DNA of 15,885 nt from an uncultured Bacteroidales bacterium (GTDB lineage: Bacteria; Bacteroidota; Bacteroidia; Bacteroidales; UBA932): assembly GCA_934725285.1 (NCBI GenBank), contig CAKVBK010000039.1, positions 1-15,885 on the forward strand, read 5' to 3'. Every line of letters starts with the position of its first letter. Within the stretch, counting starts at the first letter, position 1. The position numbers were made by a program, and so were the translations under genes. The notes under the pieces are model-generated. The model was not told where the DNA came from and made no database searches. It saw only the letters and a program-made list of their open reading frames with translations. Below, one piece after another: positions 1 through 6,453 of this stretch.

Positions 1-695
1 GCCTGCTCCAGCACTTCCGAAATCGGTATATTCCTTGAATTTCCTCTTGCGTAAGGCACTGTGCAGTAGGCGCAGAAGTTGTTGCATCCGTCCTGCACCT
101 TGAGGAACGACCTCGTCCTTTCCTCCGACGAGAACGCCACCATCGTCTCCTTCGAGATTTCCTTGTACTCCGCTGCGCTCAGAGGCTTTTCTTGTGTATG
201 AACGCTACTACTTTCCTGCCCTTGATCCAGAATGTTATCCTTCGGCCCCCGAGCTTGTCGAAGTGCCGTGATTGCCTCTGAAACAGTCGCTTCGACAGGC
301 TCGGTGACCGAATGTGATGGCTCGTCTACCGAGGCCAGTGAGCCGCCAGCAACATCACGAAGAAGTCTCATGGTTTCAGGAACCACCTGTGATTTCTCCT
401 TTGCACCAAAAACAAGTGCCACACCATCGATGGCTTGAAGATCATCCCGGCGAAGCTCCGCGTAGCAGCCGGTCACGATGATTGTGGCATCGGGCGAGGC
501 GCGGTGCATCTTCCGGATCACGTTCCTGCACTTCTTTTCCGCCCTTTCCGTGACCGAACACGTGTTGATCAGGTAGACATCCGCCTTGTCCTCCCACGGC
601 ACGACCGTGAGTCCGTTGGCCACGAACCCTCTCTCGTAAGTCGAAGTCTCGGCGTAGTTCAGTTTGCAGCCGAGTGTCAGAAACGCTATCGTCAT
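1..695 (-). CDS. mtaB: tRNA (t6A37) C2-methylthiotransferase MtaB, 5' part
   Basis: Radical-SAM enzyme that converts t6A to ms2t6A at position 37 of ANN-decoding tRNAs in the cytoplasm. The first 231 residues are present; the rest lies beyond the left edge. The N-terminal UPF0004 domain (about 1-110) has the three expected cluster cysteines C10 (TLGCKLN), C46 (NTCSV) and C77 (TGCYAE). The radical-SAM CxxxCxxC motif is C204, C208, C211 (GCNNFCAYC), followed by TVPYARG, as in MtaB rather than MiaB or RimO. Between them, residues of about 113-185 form a linker that, from memory of Bacteroides homologues, is roughly 45-50 residues longer than usual. It contains an in-frame palindromic repeat (listed separately). 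ATG at 695 lies one base after the folB stop, so translation is probably coupled. Identity is secure; the effect of the long linker is unknown. Confidence 0.93.
   Translation of the reverse strand, partial: MTIAFLTLGCKLNYAETSTYERGFVANGLTVVPWEDKADVYLINTCSVTERAEKKCRNVIRKMHRASPDATIIVTGCYAELRRDDLQAIDGVALVFGAKEKSQVVPETMRLLRDVAGGSLASVDEPSHSVTEPVEATVSEAITALRQARGPKDNILDQGQESSSVHTQEKPLSAAEYKEISKETMVAFSSEERTRSFLKVQDGCNNFCAYCTVPYARGNSRNIPISEVLEQ
249..304. repeat. Palindromic repeat element inside mtaB
   Basis: Two inverted arms, GAGCTTGTCGAAG (251-263) and CTTCGACAGGCTC (290-302), are complementary except for one G/T wobble, and CC/GG extends them to 249-304 with a 26-base spacer. A small perfect palindrome, TCGGT-G-ACCGA (301-311), abuts the right arm. 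The element is read in frame by mtaB: one arm encodes EPVEA (residues 132-136), the other LRQAR (145-149). The core resembles short CTTCGACA(A/G)GCTC repeats that I recall as dispersed in some Bacteroidota genomes; that link is from memory. Only one copy is in this window. Confidence 0.75.
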
Positions 696-696
696 C

Positions 697-1077
697 CTAT
701 AATTTCCAGATTGGTTCACCGTACATCACAGTGACGCGGGACCATGCGCAAGCCCCGTTCACAGGCGGGTTTTTCTTTGAAACTCTGATTTTCAGAAAGA
801 GGATGTCGTCAAATTCTTTGCGGACGGCATCCAAAATTCTCCCGGCCACATTCTCCAACAGGTTGGAAGGTATGGCCATCTGCTCCGCCACGATGTCGTA
901 GATCCTACCATAGTCGATGGTCTTGCTGAGGTCATCCGTCTTAACCGCCTTTTTCAGTTCGGTCTCGGCATGAAAATCCACAATGAACGTGTTGCCTTCC
1001 CTCCGCTCATTTTCCAGACAGCCGTGGTAGGCGTGGAACTCCATGCCTTCAAGCTCTATTATACCGTCGTAGCTCAT
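697..1077 (-). CDS. folB: Dihydroneopterin aldolase FolB
   Basis: Cytoplasmic folate-pathway enzyme that cleaves 7,8-dihydroneopterin to 6-hydroxymethyl-7,8-dihydropterin and glycolaldehyde. The 126-residue length is normal. The family pattern is clear throughout: GMEFHAYHG (11-19), the active-site region with E24, the TIDYG motif with Y56, NLLENVA (72-78) and SKKNPP with catalytic-type K101. These match E22, Y54 and K100 of the Staphylococcus aureus enzyme when aligned by eye. ATG at 1077 opens the only good frame. mtaB follows with a single base between stop and start, so the two are cotranscribed and probably translationally coupled. Transcription should begin in the 1078-1204 gap, divergent from the methyltransferase gene. 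I see no domain loss or anomaly. Confidence 0.95.
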   Translation of the reverse strand: MSYDGIIELEGMEFHAYHGCLENERREGNTFIVDFHAETELKKAVKTDDLSKTIDYGRIYDIVAEQMAIPSNLLENVAGRILDAVRKEFDDILFLKIRVSKKNPPVNGACAWSRVTVMYGEPIWKL

Positions 1078-1105
1078 ATTCGTAGATATTCAATGCGAAG
1101 TTAGC

Positions 1106-1114
1106 CAAAATCTA
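1106..1114 (-). promoter_or_regulatory. Weak candidate promoter box for folB-mtaB
   Basis: On the minus strand this reads TAGATTTTG, the Bacteroidota TAnnTTTG box with one extra spacer base, about 29 bases before the folB ATG. No -33 TTG element is evident. It is the only near match upstream of folB in this gap, so it is listed as a possibility only. Confidence 0.2.
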
Positions 1115-1150
1115 TGAAAATCTGACATAAAAGACGCAAGTAACCATAAC

Positions 1151-1204
1151 ACTTTGCCATCTTTTCGGCTCCGTATTCAAAATGAATTCGTAACTTTGCC
1201 ATCT
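1151..1204 (+). repeat. 12-base direct repeat before the RsmI-like gene
   Basis: ACTTTGCCATCT occurs exactly at 1151-1162 and again at 1193-1204, 42 bases apart. The second copy contains the end of the promoter box and abuts the ATG. It may be a duplicated regulator site or the trace of a small duplication; the sequence does not decide. Confidence 0.5.
1191..1198 (+). promoter_or_regulatory. Bacteroidota -7 box for the methyltransferase-phosphatase-GH20 unit
   Basis: TAACTTTG is an exact match to the TAnnTTTG box used by the Bacteroidota primary sigma factor. The ATG at 1205 begins only six bases after the box, so the expected start of transcription falls at or within a few bases of the start codon, predicting a leaderless or near-leaderless mRNA. 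I see no clear -33 TTG element about 20 bases upstream. Confidence 0.6.
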
Positions 1205-1924
1205 ATGGCAAAAGGAAAACTTTATCTGATTCCGTCACCTTTGGGGGAATATGACCCCTCGGAGGTCATTCCCGCACCGGTTCTTGATCGTCTTAAAAGC
1301 ATCCGTAAATATGTGGTCGAGGAGGCACGCACAGTGCGCCGCTACTTATCTTCCGCAGGACTTAAAGGTCATATCGGCGAACTGGAACTCAAGGAATTGA
1401 ACGAACACACCAAGCCGGTTGAGGTCGAGGCGTTGCTGTCGATGTTCTCGGATCCGGACGGATCTCCGACTGATGTCGGGCTGATTTCTGAGGCAGGATT
1501 GCCGGCGGTCGCCGATCCGGGGGCGCAGCTTGTCGCGCTCTGTCATATTCACGGAATACATGTCGTGCCGATGGTCGGTCCGTCCTCACTGATGCTCGCT
1601 TTGATGGGATCGGGGCTTAACGGCCAGAGTTTCGCGTTCTGCGGCTATCTGCCGGCCAAGACAGACGAACGCCGCAAGGCTGTCCGTGAGATTGAGAGAA
1701 GATCCACGCAATTGAATCAGACAGAGATATTCATAGAGACACCGTACCGCAACGACTCGATGATGTCGGATCTGCTGGCCGCCCTTCAGCCGAAGACACG
1801 GCTTTGCATCGCCGCGGACATCACGCTTCCCGATGAGACAATACTCACGAAAACCGTCAGAGAATGGCAGAAGACCAGTTTCACGATTGGAAAGCGTCCA
1901 TGCGTGTTCCTCATATTGGCATAA
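1205..1924 (+). CDS. RsmI-like SAM-dependent methyltransferase (tetrapyrrole methylase family)
   Basis: A 239-residue cytoplasmic protein of the tetrapyrrole methylase fold, related to RsmI, which 2'-O-methylates C1402 of 16S rRNA. Visible family features are LYLIPSPLGE (7-15), VVEEARTVRRYL (37-48), GLISEAGLPAVADPGA (92-107), VVPMVGPSS (120-128), NGQSFAFCGYLP (139-150) and FIETPYRN (176-183). The sequence resembles a shorter Bacteroidales paralogue usually annotated only as SAM-dependent methyltransferase, so the RNA target is uncertain. The frame is open upstream to a TTG at 1154, but ATG 1205 starts the conserved sequence and follows a promoter box that the longer form would overlap. A signal-peptide alkaline phosphatase gene follows after 20 bases. 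Confidence 0.88.
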   Translation: MAKGKLYLIPSPLGEYDPSEVIPAPVLDRLKSIRKYVVEEARTVRRYLSSAGLKGHIGELELKELNEHTKPVEVEALLSMFSDPDGSPTDVGLISEAGLPAVADPGAQLVALCHIHGIHVVPMVGPSSLMLALMGSGLNGQSFAFCGYLPAKTDERRKAVREIERRSTQLNQTEIFIETPYRNDSMMSDLLAALQPKTRLCIAADITLPDETILTKTVREWQKTSFTIGKRPCVFLILA

Positions 1925-1944
1925 ACTGATAAACAATAACAATA

Positions 1945-3042
1945 ATGAAAAGGACAATCGCTTTTATTCTGTTTACGGTATTGTTGGCTGTCCCTGCGTG
2001 GTCCGGTGACAAGGCTCCTAAGAATGAAAAGGTCAAGAATGTCATTCTTATCATCGGTGATGGGATGGGGCTTGGCGCCACAGCCTCTTGGATGATCAAC
2101 CAGAATTACGGGCCGACATGTTTTGACAGGGCGCAGTTTGCCGCTGTTGTCAAGACATATTCCGCCAACAGCAAGACGACAGATTCCGCCGCCGCCGCAA
2201 CCGCTATGGCCACCGGCCACAAGACGAACAACAGCATGCTGGGAATGCTTCCTGACAGCACGGAGGTTCCAAGTATTGCCAGGCTTGCCAAAGACAACGG
2301 CCTTTCGACAGGGTTGGTCGTGACTTCCTACGTGCAGGATGCGACTCCGGCCGGGTTCTACGCCCACGTGTGCCGCAGAGGTGACAGAGAACAGATCACG
2401 AAAGACTTGATTGAGTTCAGGCCGGATGTGATCATCGGCGGAGGGCGCAAGTACTTTACAGAGAAAAAATATGCTGAAGAGAACATGATTGACAAAGCTG
2501 TTGACGCCGGATTCACTTACGTCGAGACCCCGGAGGCGTTTTATTCATGCTGGAAGACTCCGGTCCTTGGGCTTTTGGATGATGGAAGCAAGGTTGAGGA
2601 GGCTGAGATCAATTCGGATCTTCTGACTGACCTCGCCGGACACACCTATGAGATTCTGGAGAAGAACAAGAAAGGTTTCTTCGCCATGATCGAAGGATCA
2701 CACATCGACCATGCCGCACACGCCAACAACACAGACGAGGTCCTTTGGTGGATGGAGGAGTTTGACAAGCTTGTCAACGCGGCCTTTGACTATGCGGACA
2801 CCCACAAGGGAACCCTCGTTATTGTCACGGCTGACCATGAGACCGGCGGGATCACTTTGGTTCCAGGCAGCAAGGACTACACGAAGGGGGAGAGCGGACT
2901 TGATGTGAGATATTCCGCCACAAGCCACACTGCGTCTCCTGTCATCCTTTATTCCTACGGGGCTTCTTCTTGGAAGTTCGGAGGTGTGATGGACAACACG
3001 GACATATTCAAGAGAATAAAGAGTGTCCTGATTGATAAGTAG
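1945..3042 (+). CDS. Secreted alkaline phosphatase (PhoA family)
   Basis: Periplasmic or secreted metal-dependent phosphomonoesterase that releases phosphate from organic esters. Residues 1-20 form a Sec signal peptide ending PAWS. All key PhoA positions can be placed: D39 in GDGMG, nucleophile S81 in TTDSAAAATAMATG, D132/T134 in QDATP, phosphate-binding R145, E250/D255/H259 in EGSHIDHAAH, D297/H298 in TADHE and H328 in SATSH. The E-5-D-4-H spacing equals that of E. coli E322/D327/H331. The E. coli K328 position is a histidine here (H256), while D153 is kept (D132). At 365 residues it is shorter than the E. coli enzyme. It lies 20 bases after the methyltransferase and 23 before the GH20 gene, so an operon is likely. 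I see no Pho-box-like site. Confidence 0.94.
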   Translation: MKRTIAFILFTVLLAVPAWSGDKAPKNEKVKNVILIIGDGMGLGATASWMINQNYGPTCFDRAQFAAVVKTYSANSKTTDSAAAATAMATGHKTNNSMLGMLPDSTEVPSIARLAKDNGLSTGLVVTSYVQDATPAGFYAHVCRRGDREQITKDLIEFRPDVIIGGGRKYFTEKKYAEENMIDKAVDAGFTYVETPEAFYSCWKTPVLGLLDDGSKVEEAEINSDLLTDLAGHTYEILEKNKKGFFAMIEGSHIDHAAHANNTDEVLWWMEEFDKLVNAAFDYADTHKGTLVIVTADHETGGITLVPGSKDYTKGESGLDVRYSATSHTASPVILYSYGASSWKFGGVMDNTDIFKRIKSVLIDK

Positions 3043-3065
3043 CTCCATTTTATGCTGACCCGCTT

Positions 3066-5066
3066 ATGAAAAAGACTTTTTTGATGTTCGCGGTGCTGAT
3101 GGCGACAGTGCCGCCGGTGATCGCTGCCTCCGGACCAAAGGACATTATTCCGGTTCCGGTCAAATACGAAACTCTCGATGAGGAATATTCCCCCGAGGCG
3201 GATGGAAGTGATGTGCGCATACATCTTGGCGACAGGCGTTTCCGGAGGGAAATTGAAGCCTTGGACCTGGCGGACTTCGCCCGTGACGAGGCTTATAAAC
3301 TGATTGTCAGCAGGAAGGGGATAGACATATATGCCCTTTCTGAGACTGGTGTGTACCGTGCCAGGACAAGCCTCAGGATGATGCTGGATTCGGATTCAAC
3401 GCTGACTGTCTGCGGCATTCTGGACTATCCTCGTTTCCGTCACAGAGGACTGATGCTGGACATCTCCAGAAACTTCCGGGACAAGGACTTCATCGTGAAA
3501 CAGCTCGATGCTATGGCTGAGGTCAAGATGAATACCCTGCACCTGCATCTTACCGATGACGCTGGTTGGAGGATCCAGATTGACGCATACCCTGAATTGA
3601 CCCGCAAGGCTGCGTGGAGGGTCGGAAGAAACTTCGAGGAATGGAGAGAACTCGGCCGCCAATATTCAGAAGAGGGCTCTCCTCTGGCCTCCGGAGGCTA
3701 CCTGACCAAGGCAGATGTCAAGGAGATAGTTGAATATGCGGCCGCGAGGCACATCAACATCATTCCGGAAATCGAGCTCCCGGGCCATTCCGGAGAGGTT
3801 CTGGCCGCATACCCGGAACTCGCATGCCTTGGCCATGACGGTGCCGGGCGCATTATTTCAGGAGACCTTTGCCCAGGCAAAGAAAAGACTTTCGAGATGT
3901 TCGAGACCATCCTTGGCGAAGTGATCGAGATGTTTCCTTATGAATATGTCCACATCGGCGGCGATGAGGCCTCGAAGCAAAGTTGGAAAGTGTGTCCGGA
4001 CTGCCGTCACAGGATGGAGACCGAACATCTTAAGGATGTCGACGAACTGCAAAGCTATCTGGTGAACAGGATTACAAGGTTCTTGGAGTCCAAGGGCAGA
4101 CACGCCATCGGCTGGGATGAGATTCTTGACGGAGGTCTGGCCGAAGGTGCCGCCGTGATGTCATGGAGGGGCACGCAAGGCGGCGTCACCGCGGCAAGCA
4201 TGGGACACGATGTCATCATGTCTCCAGGAGACTACTGCTACTTCGACTCCAGTCAGGACGCTCCGTTCTCGCAGCCGAAATCTTTCAGCGGTTATCGTCC
4301 GTTGGAGCAGGTCTATTCGTTCGAGCCGTCAGAAGGCATAGCTGATGAATATGTCGGGCATCTTCTCGGCCTTCAGGCCAACCTTTGGTCTGAGTTCGTG
4401 CCGACTGGGGAGTACATGGAGTACCTGCTTTATCCGCGCGCGTTCGCAATCGCCGAGATCGGTTGGAGTCCGGCCGGCGGCAAGGACTTTCCTCGTTTCA
4501 GGGAGAATGCCGTTCGACTGGCGGAGAAGCTTCGCTCAGAGGGGTACAACACTTTTGATTTGAGAAACGAGATCGGCCCGAGACCGGAGTCGCTCAAGCC
4601 TCTTGAGCACCTTGCCGCCGGAGCGAAAATCACCTATGACGGTCAGAAATACTCAGGTGGCTATCCTGCCGGAGGAGACAACGCCCTTGTTGACGGTAAA
4701 CTCGGGGGGTGGTTTTACAAAGACAACCGTTGGCAGGGCTTCCTGTGTGATGTTGACGTGACGATAGATCTTGGTGCCGTCAAGGACATTCATTATGTCG
4801 GAGCGACTTTCCTTTCGCACACCTCCGCTGAGGTTGGCTTCCCGGTAAGGACCGAGGCGAGCTTCTCCGAGGACGGCAAGACATATTCAGATCCGGTTGT
4901 CTGCATCCTTCAGGTTCCTGACAACGATTCATGCGCCCTGTTGAACACTATGGGCACCGCAGTCAACGCAAAGGCCCGTTACATCAAGTACAAGGCTATA
5001 CGTGACGATGTGGGCAAAAACCGCAACCACGCCTTCATATTCATCGATGAGATTGTGGTTAATTGA
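3066..5066 (+). CDS. Secreted GH20 beta-N-acetylhexosaminidase with F5/8-type C-terminal domain
   Basis: Exo-acting hexosaminidase that removes terminal GlcNAc or GalNAc from glycans by substrate-assisted catalysis. Residues 1-20 are a Sec signal peptide; no lipobox cysteine follows, so periplasmic or secreted is more likely than lipoprotein. A GH20b-like domain spans about 25-120, and the TIM barrel runs from YPRFRHRGLMLD (121-132, with the substrate-binding-type Arg) to about 475. The catalytic D300-E301 pair lies in HIGGDEA; HLHLTDDAGWR and EIELPGHS are further GH20 signatures. Residues of about 515-666 resemble an F5/8C (CBM32-like) sugar-binding domain, ending in a typical IFIDEIVV strand. 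With the preceding phosphatase this suggests scavenging of host or bacterial glycans. Exact substrate is unknown. Confidence 0.94.
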   Translation: MKKTFLMFAVLMATVPPVIAASGPKDIIPVPVKYETLDEEYSPEADGSDVRIHLGDRRFRREIEALDLADFARDEAYKLIVSRKGIDIYALSETGVYRARTSLRMMLDSDSTLTVCGILDYPRFRHRGLMLDISRNFRDKDFIVKQLDAMAEVKMNTLHLHLTDDAGWRIQIDAYPELTRKAAWRVGRNFEEWRELGRQYSEEGSPLASGGYLTKADVKEIVEYAAARHINIIPEIELPGHSGEVLAAYPELACLGHDGAGRIISGDLCPGKEKTFEMFETILGEVIEMFPYEYVHIGGDEASKQSWKVCPDCRHRMETEHLKDVDELQSYLVNRITRFLESKGRHAIGWDEILDGGLAEGAAVMSWRGTQGGVTAASMGHDVIMSPGDYCYFDSSQDAPFSQPKSFSGYRPLEQVYSFEPSEGIADEYVGHLLGLQANLWSEFVPTGEYMEYLLYPRAFAIAEIGWSPAGGKDFPRFRENAVRLAEKLRSEGYNTFDLRNEIGPRPESLKPLEHLAAGAKITYDGQKYSGGYPAGGDNALVDGKLGGWFYKDNRWQGFLCDVDVTIDLGAVKDIHYVGATFLSHTSAEVGFPVRTEASFSEDGKTYSDPVVCILQVPDNDSCALLNTMGTAVNAKARYIKYKAIRDDVGKNRNHAFIFIDEIVVN

Positions 5067-5096
5067 ATTTTTTTGAATATTTCAATGCAAGATTCC

Positions 5097-5135
5097 AGAG
5101 CGGCGGGATTATGTTATACGTAGCTCCGCTGCTTT
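5097..5135. terminator. Weak candidate terminator between convergent units
   Basis: In plus-strand RNA, AGCGGCGGG (5099-5107) can pair with TCCGCTGCT (5125-5133) with two G-U wobbles and a 17-base loop, extendable by two pairs and followed by TTTACTT-like sequence. On the minus strand the wobbles become A-C mismatches, so the hairpin is better for the GH20 transcript. A short TTGAA/TTCAA hairpin (5073-5085) lies nearby but lacks a T-tract after it. No stronger terminator is visible in this 82-base gap. Confidence 0.35.
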
Positions 5136-5148
5136 ACTTGGACTTAAA

Positions 5149-6447
5149 CTACTCTTTGCAGAGCATTATCTGCTGGATGAGATGATCGGTTGACTGCATT
5201 CCGAGCGAACCGATACGGCCGAGATTCCTGATGGTTTTCTCGATGTCCCTGTCGATGATCCCGTCGGTCTCTTTGATGCATGTTCCCCTTAGAGCCAATA
5301 CACATGACTGGACGGCACAGGCCACTCCGGAGGCCACTTTCATCGCGCATCCGACCTTGGCACCGTCACAGACCATACCGGTGATGTTACCGATCATGTT
5401 CTTGATCGCCGAACAGACCTGCCCGTAGCTTCCGTCACGCAGGAACACGATCCCGCATGCGGATCCGGTCGAGGCGATCACGCAACCGCACAGGGCTGAC
5501 AGCTTGCCGAGATATCCTTTAATGTGAATCGCGACCAGATTGCTGAGTATCAAGGCTCTGGCCAGCCGCTCGTCATCGACACCGTATTTCATAGCGTATG
5601 CTATAACAGGCATACTCACCGTTATTCCTTGATTTCCGCTGCCGGAGTTGCTCATCGCCGGGAGCTTACATCCTGCCATTCTGGCATCCGAGGCGGCGGC
5701 CGTCATACCCATTGCGAAACTGATGAAATCATCCCCGAAGACCTCCTGCTGGTTCTCCCTGATGGCCTTGCCGACACTAAGGCCATAGTCGCCGCTCAAT
5801 CCTTCACGGGCGAGCGCAAGGTTCAGATCCCTGTCCGCCAGAATGAACTTGATGTCTTCGAAAGCGGCGCTTTGGGCGAATGAATATATCTCCTTGACAG
5901 TCAGGTTGTAGTCCAATGTGCATTTTACCGGAGCTGTCTTCCCGTCATCACCTTTCCTGAAGTCTGAGACGGAGGCGTCAAGCCCTGTCTCAACAATCCT
6001 GTCGTGATCGTCCTCGATGACAGTCCAGGCCTTGTGTCCAGCGGATACGACCGTGACCTTGACGTAAAGAATCTTAGGGCTGTCGGCGACCTTGATCCGC
6101 ACCTTGCCAGCATCCACCAAAGCCTTGGCTGTCTCCACATCCTTGTCTGTCAGGTCTTTGAGGACCTCCAGGCCGTATTCGCTCCTTCCGCACACAGCAC
6201 CGAGGGCCGAAGCGATGTAAAGCCCGACCATTCCTGTCCCTGGGATTCCGACCCCCATGCCGTTCTTAAGAATATTCCCGCTGACCTCTACGTCAAGTTC
6301 ATATTCATAAAGCTCCGGAACTTCTGTTTTCATGATTTCCGTGGCTTTGGCTGCGGCAAGCGCGACCGCAATCGGTTCTGTGCAGCCTAACGCCGGCTTG
6401 ACTTCCTTGTGCAGGAGTTCGATGAGTTCGGCTTCTCTTGGATTCAT
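5149..6447 (-). CDS. cyuA: L-cysteine desulfidase, UPF0597/CyuA (YhaM) family
   Basis: Cytoplasmic iron-sulfur protein of the family that converts L-cysteine to pyruvate, ammonia and hydrogen sulfide. The 432-residue length is typical. Family marks are ALGCTEPIAVALA (20-31, C22), SGNILKNGMGVGIPGT (56-71), the serine/glycine stretch SNSGSGNQG (266-274), CGCVIASTGSACG (320-332) and GMVCDGAKVGCAMK (357-370). C22 and the cysteines near 320-331 and 360-367 are candidates for cluster ligands, as in the archaeal desulfidase; which ones bind is not clear from sequence. Related iron-sulfur serine dehydratases are an alternative activity. ATG 6447 lies six bases after the amidase stop, making it the last gene of a six-gene minus-strand unit. 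Confidence 0.88.
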   Translation of the reverse strand: MNPREAELIELLHKEVKPALGCTEPIAVALAAAKATEIMKTEVPELYEYELDVEVSGNILKNGMGVGIPGTGMVGLYIASALGAVCGRSEYGLEVLKDLTDKDVETAKALVDAGKVRIKVADSPKILYVKVTVVSAGHKAWTVIEDDHDRIVETGLDASVSDFRKGDDGKTAPVKCTLDYNLTVKEIYSFAQSAAFEDIKFILADRDLNLALAREGLSGDYGLSVGKAIRENQQEVFGDDFISFAMGMTAAASDARMAGCKLPAMSNSGSGNQGITVSMPVIAYAMKYGVDDERLARALILSNLVAIHIKGYLGKLSALCGCVIASTGSACGIVFLRDGSYGQVCSAIKNMIGNITGMVCDGAKVGCAMKVASGVACAVQSCVLALRGTCIKETDGIIDRDIEKTIRNLGRIGSLGMQSTDHLIQQIMLCKE

Positions 6448-6453
6448 AATTAG

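Noticed and set aside
1154-1204. Longer N-terminus of the RsmI-like protein from TTG 1154
   Set aside because: The extra 17 residues have no family similarity and would overlap the exact promoter box at 1191-1198.
1786-2367. 193-codon minus-strand frame across the methyltransferase-phosphatase junction
   Set aside because: It lies opposite two well-supported genes and its translation shows no known domain.
5073-5085. TTGAA/TTCAA hairpin as a terminator
   Set aside because: Five A/T-rich pairs with no T-tract downstream on either strand; the T-run lies on the wrong side for the plus strand.
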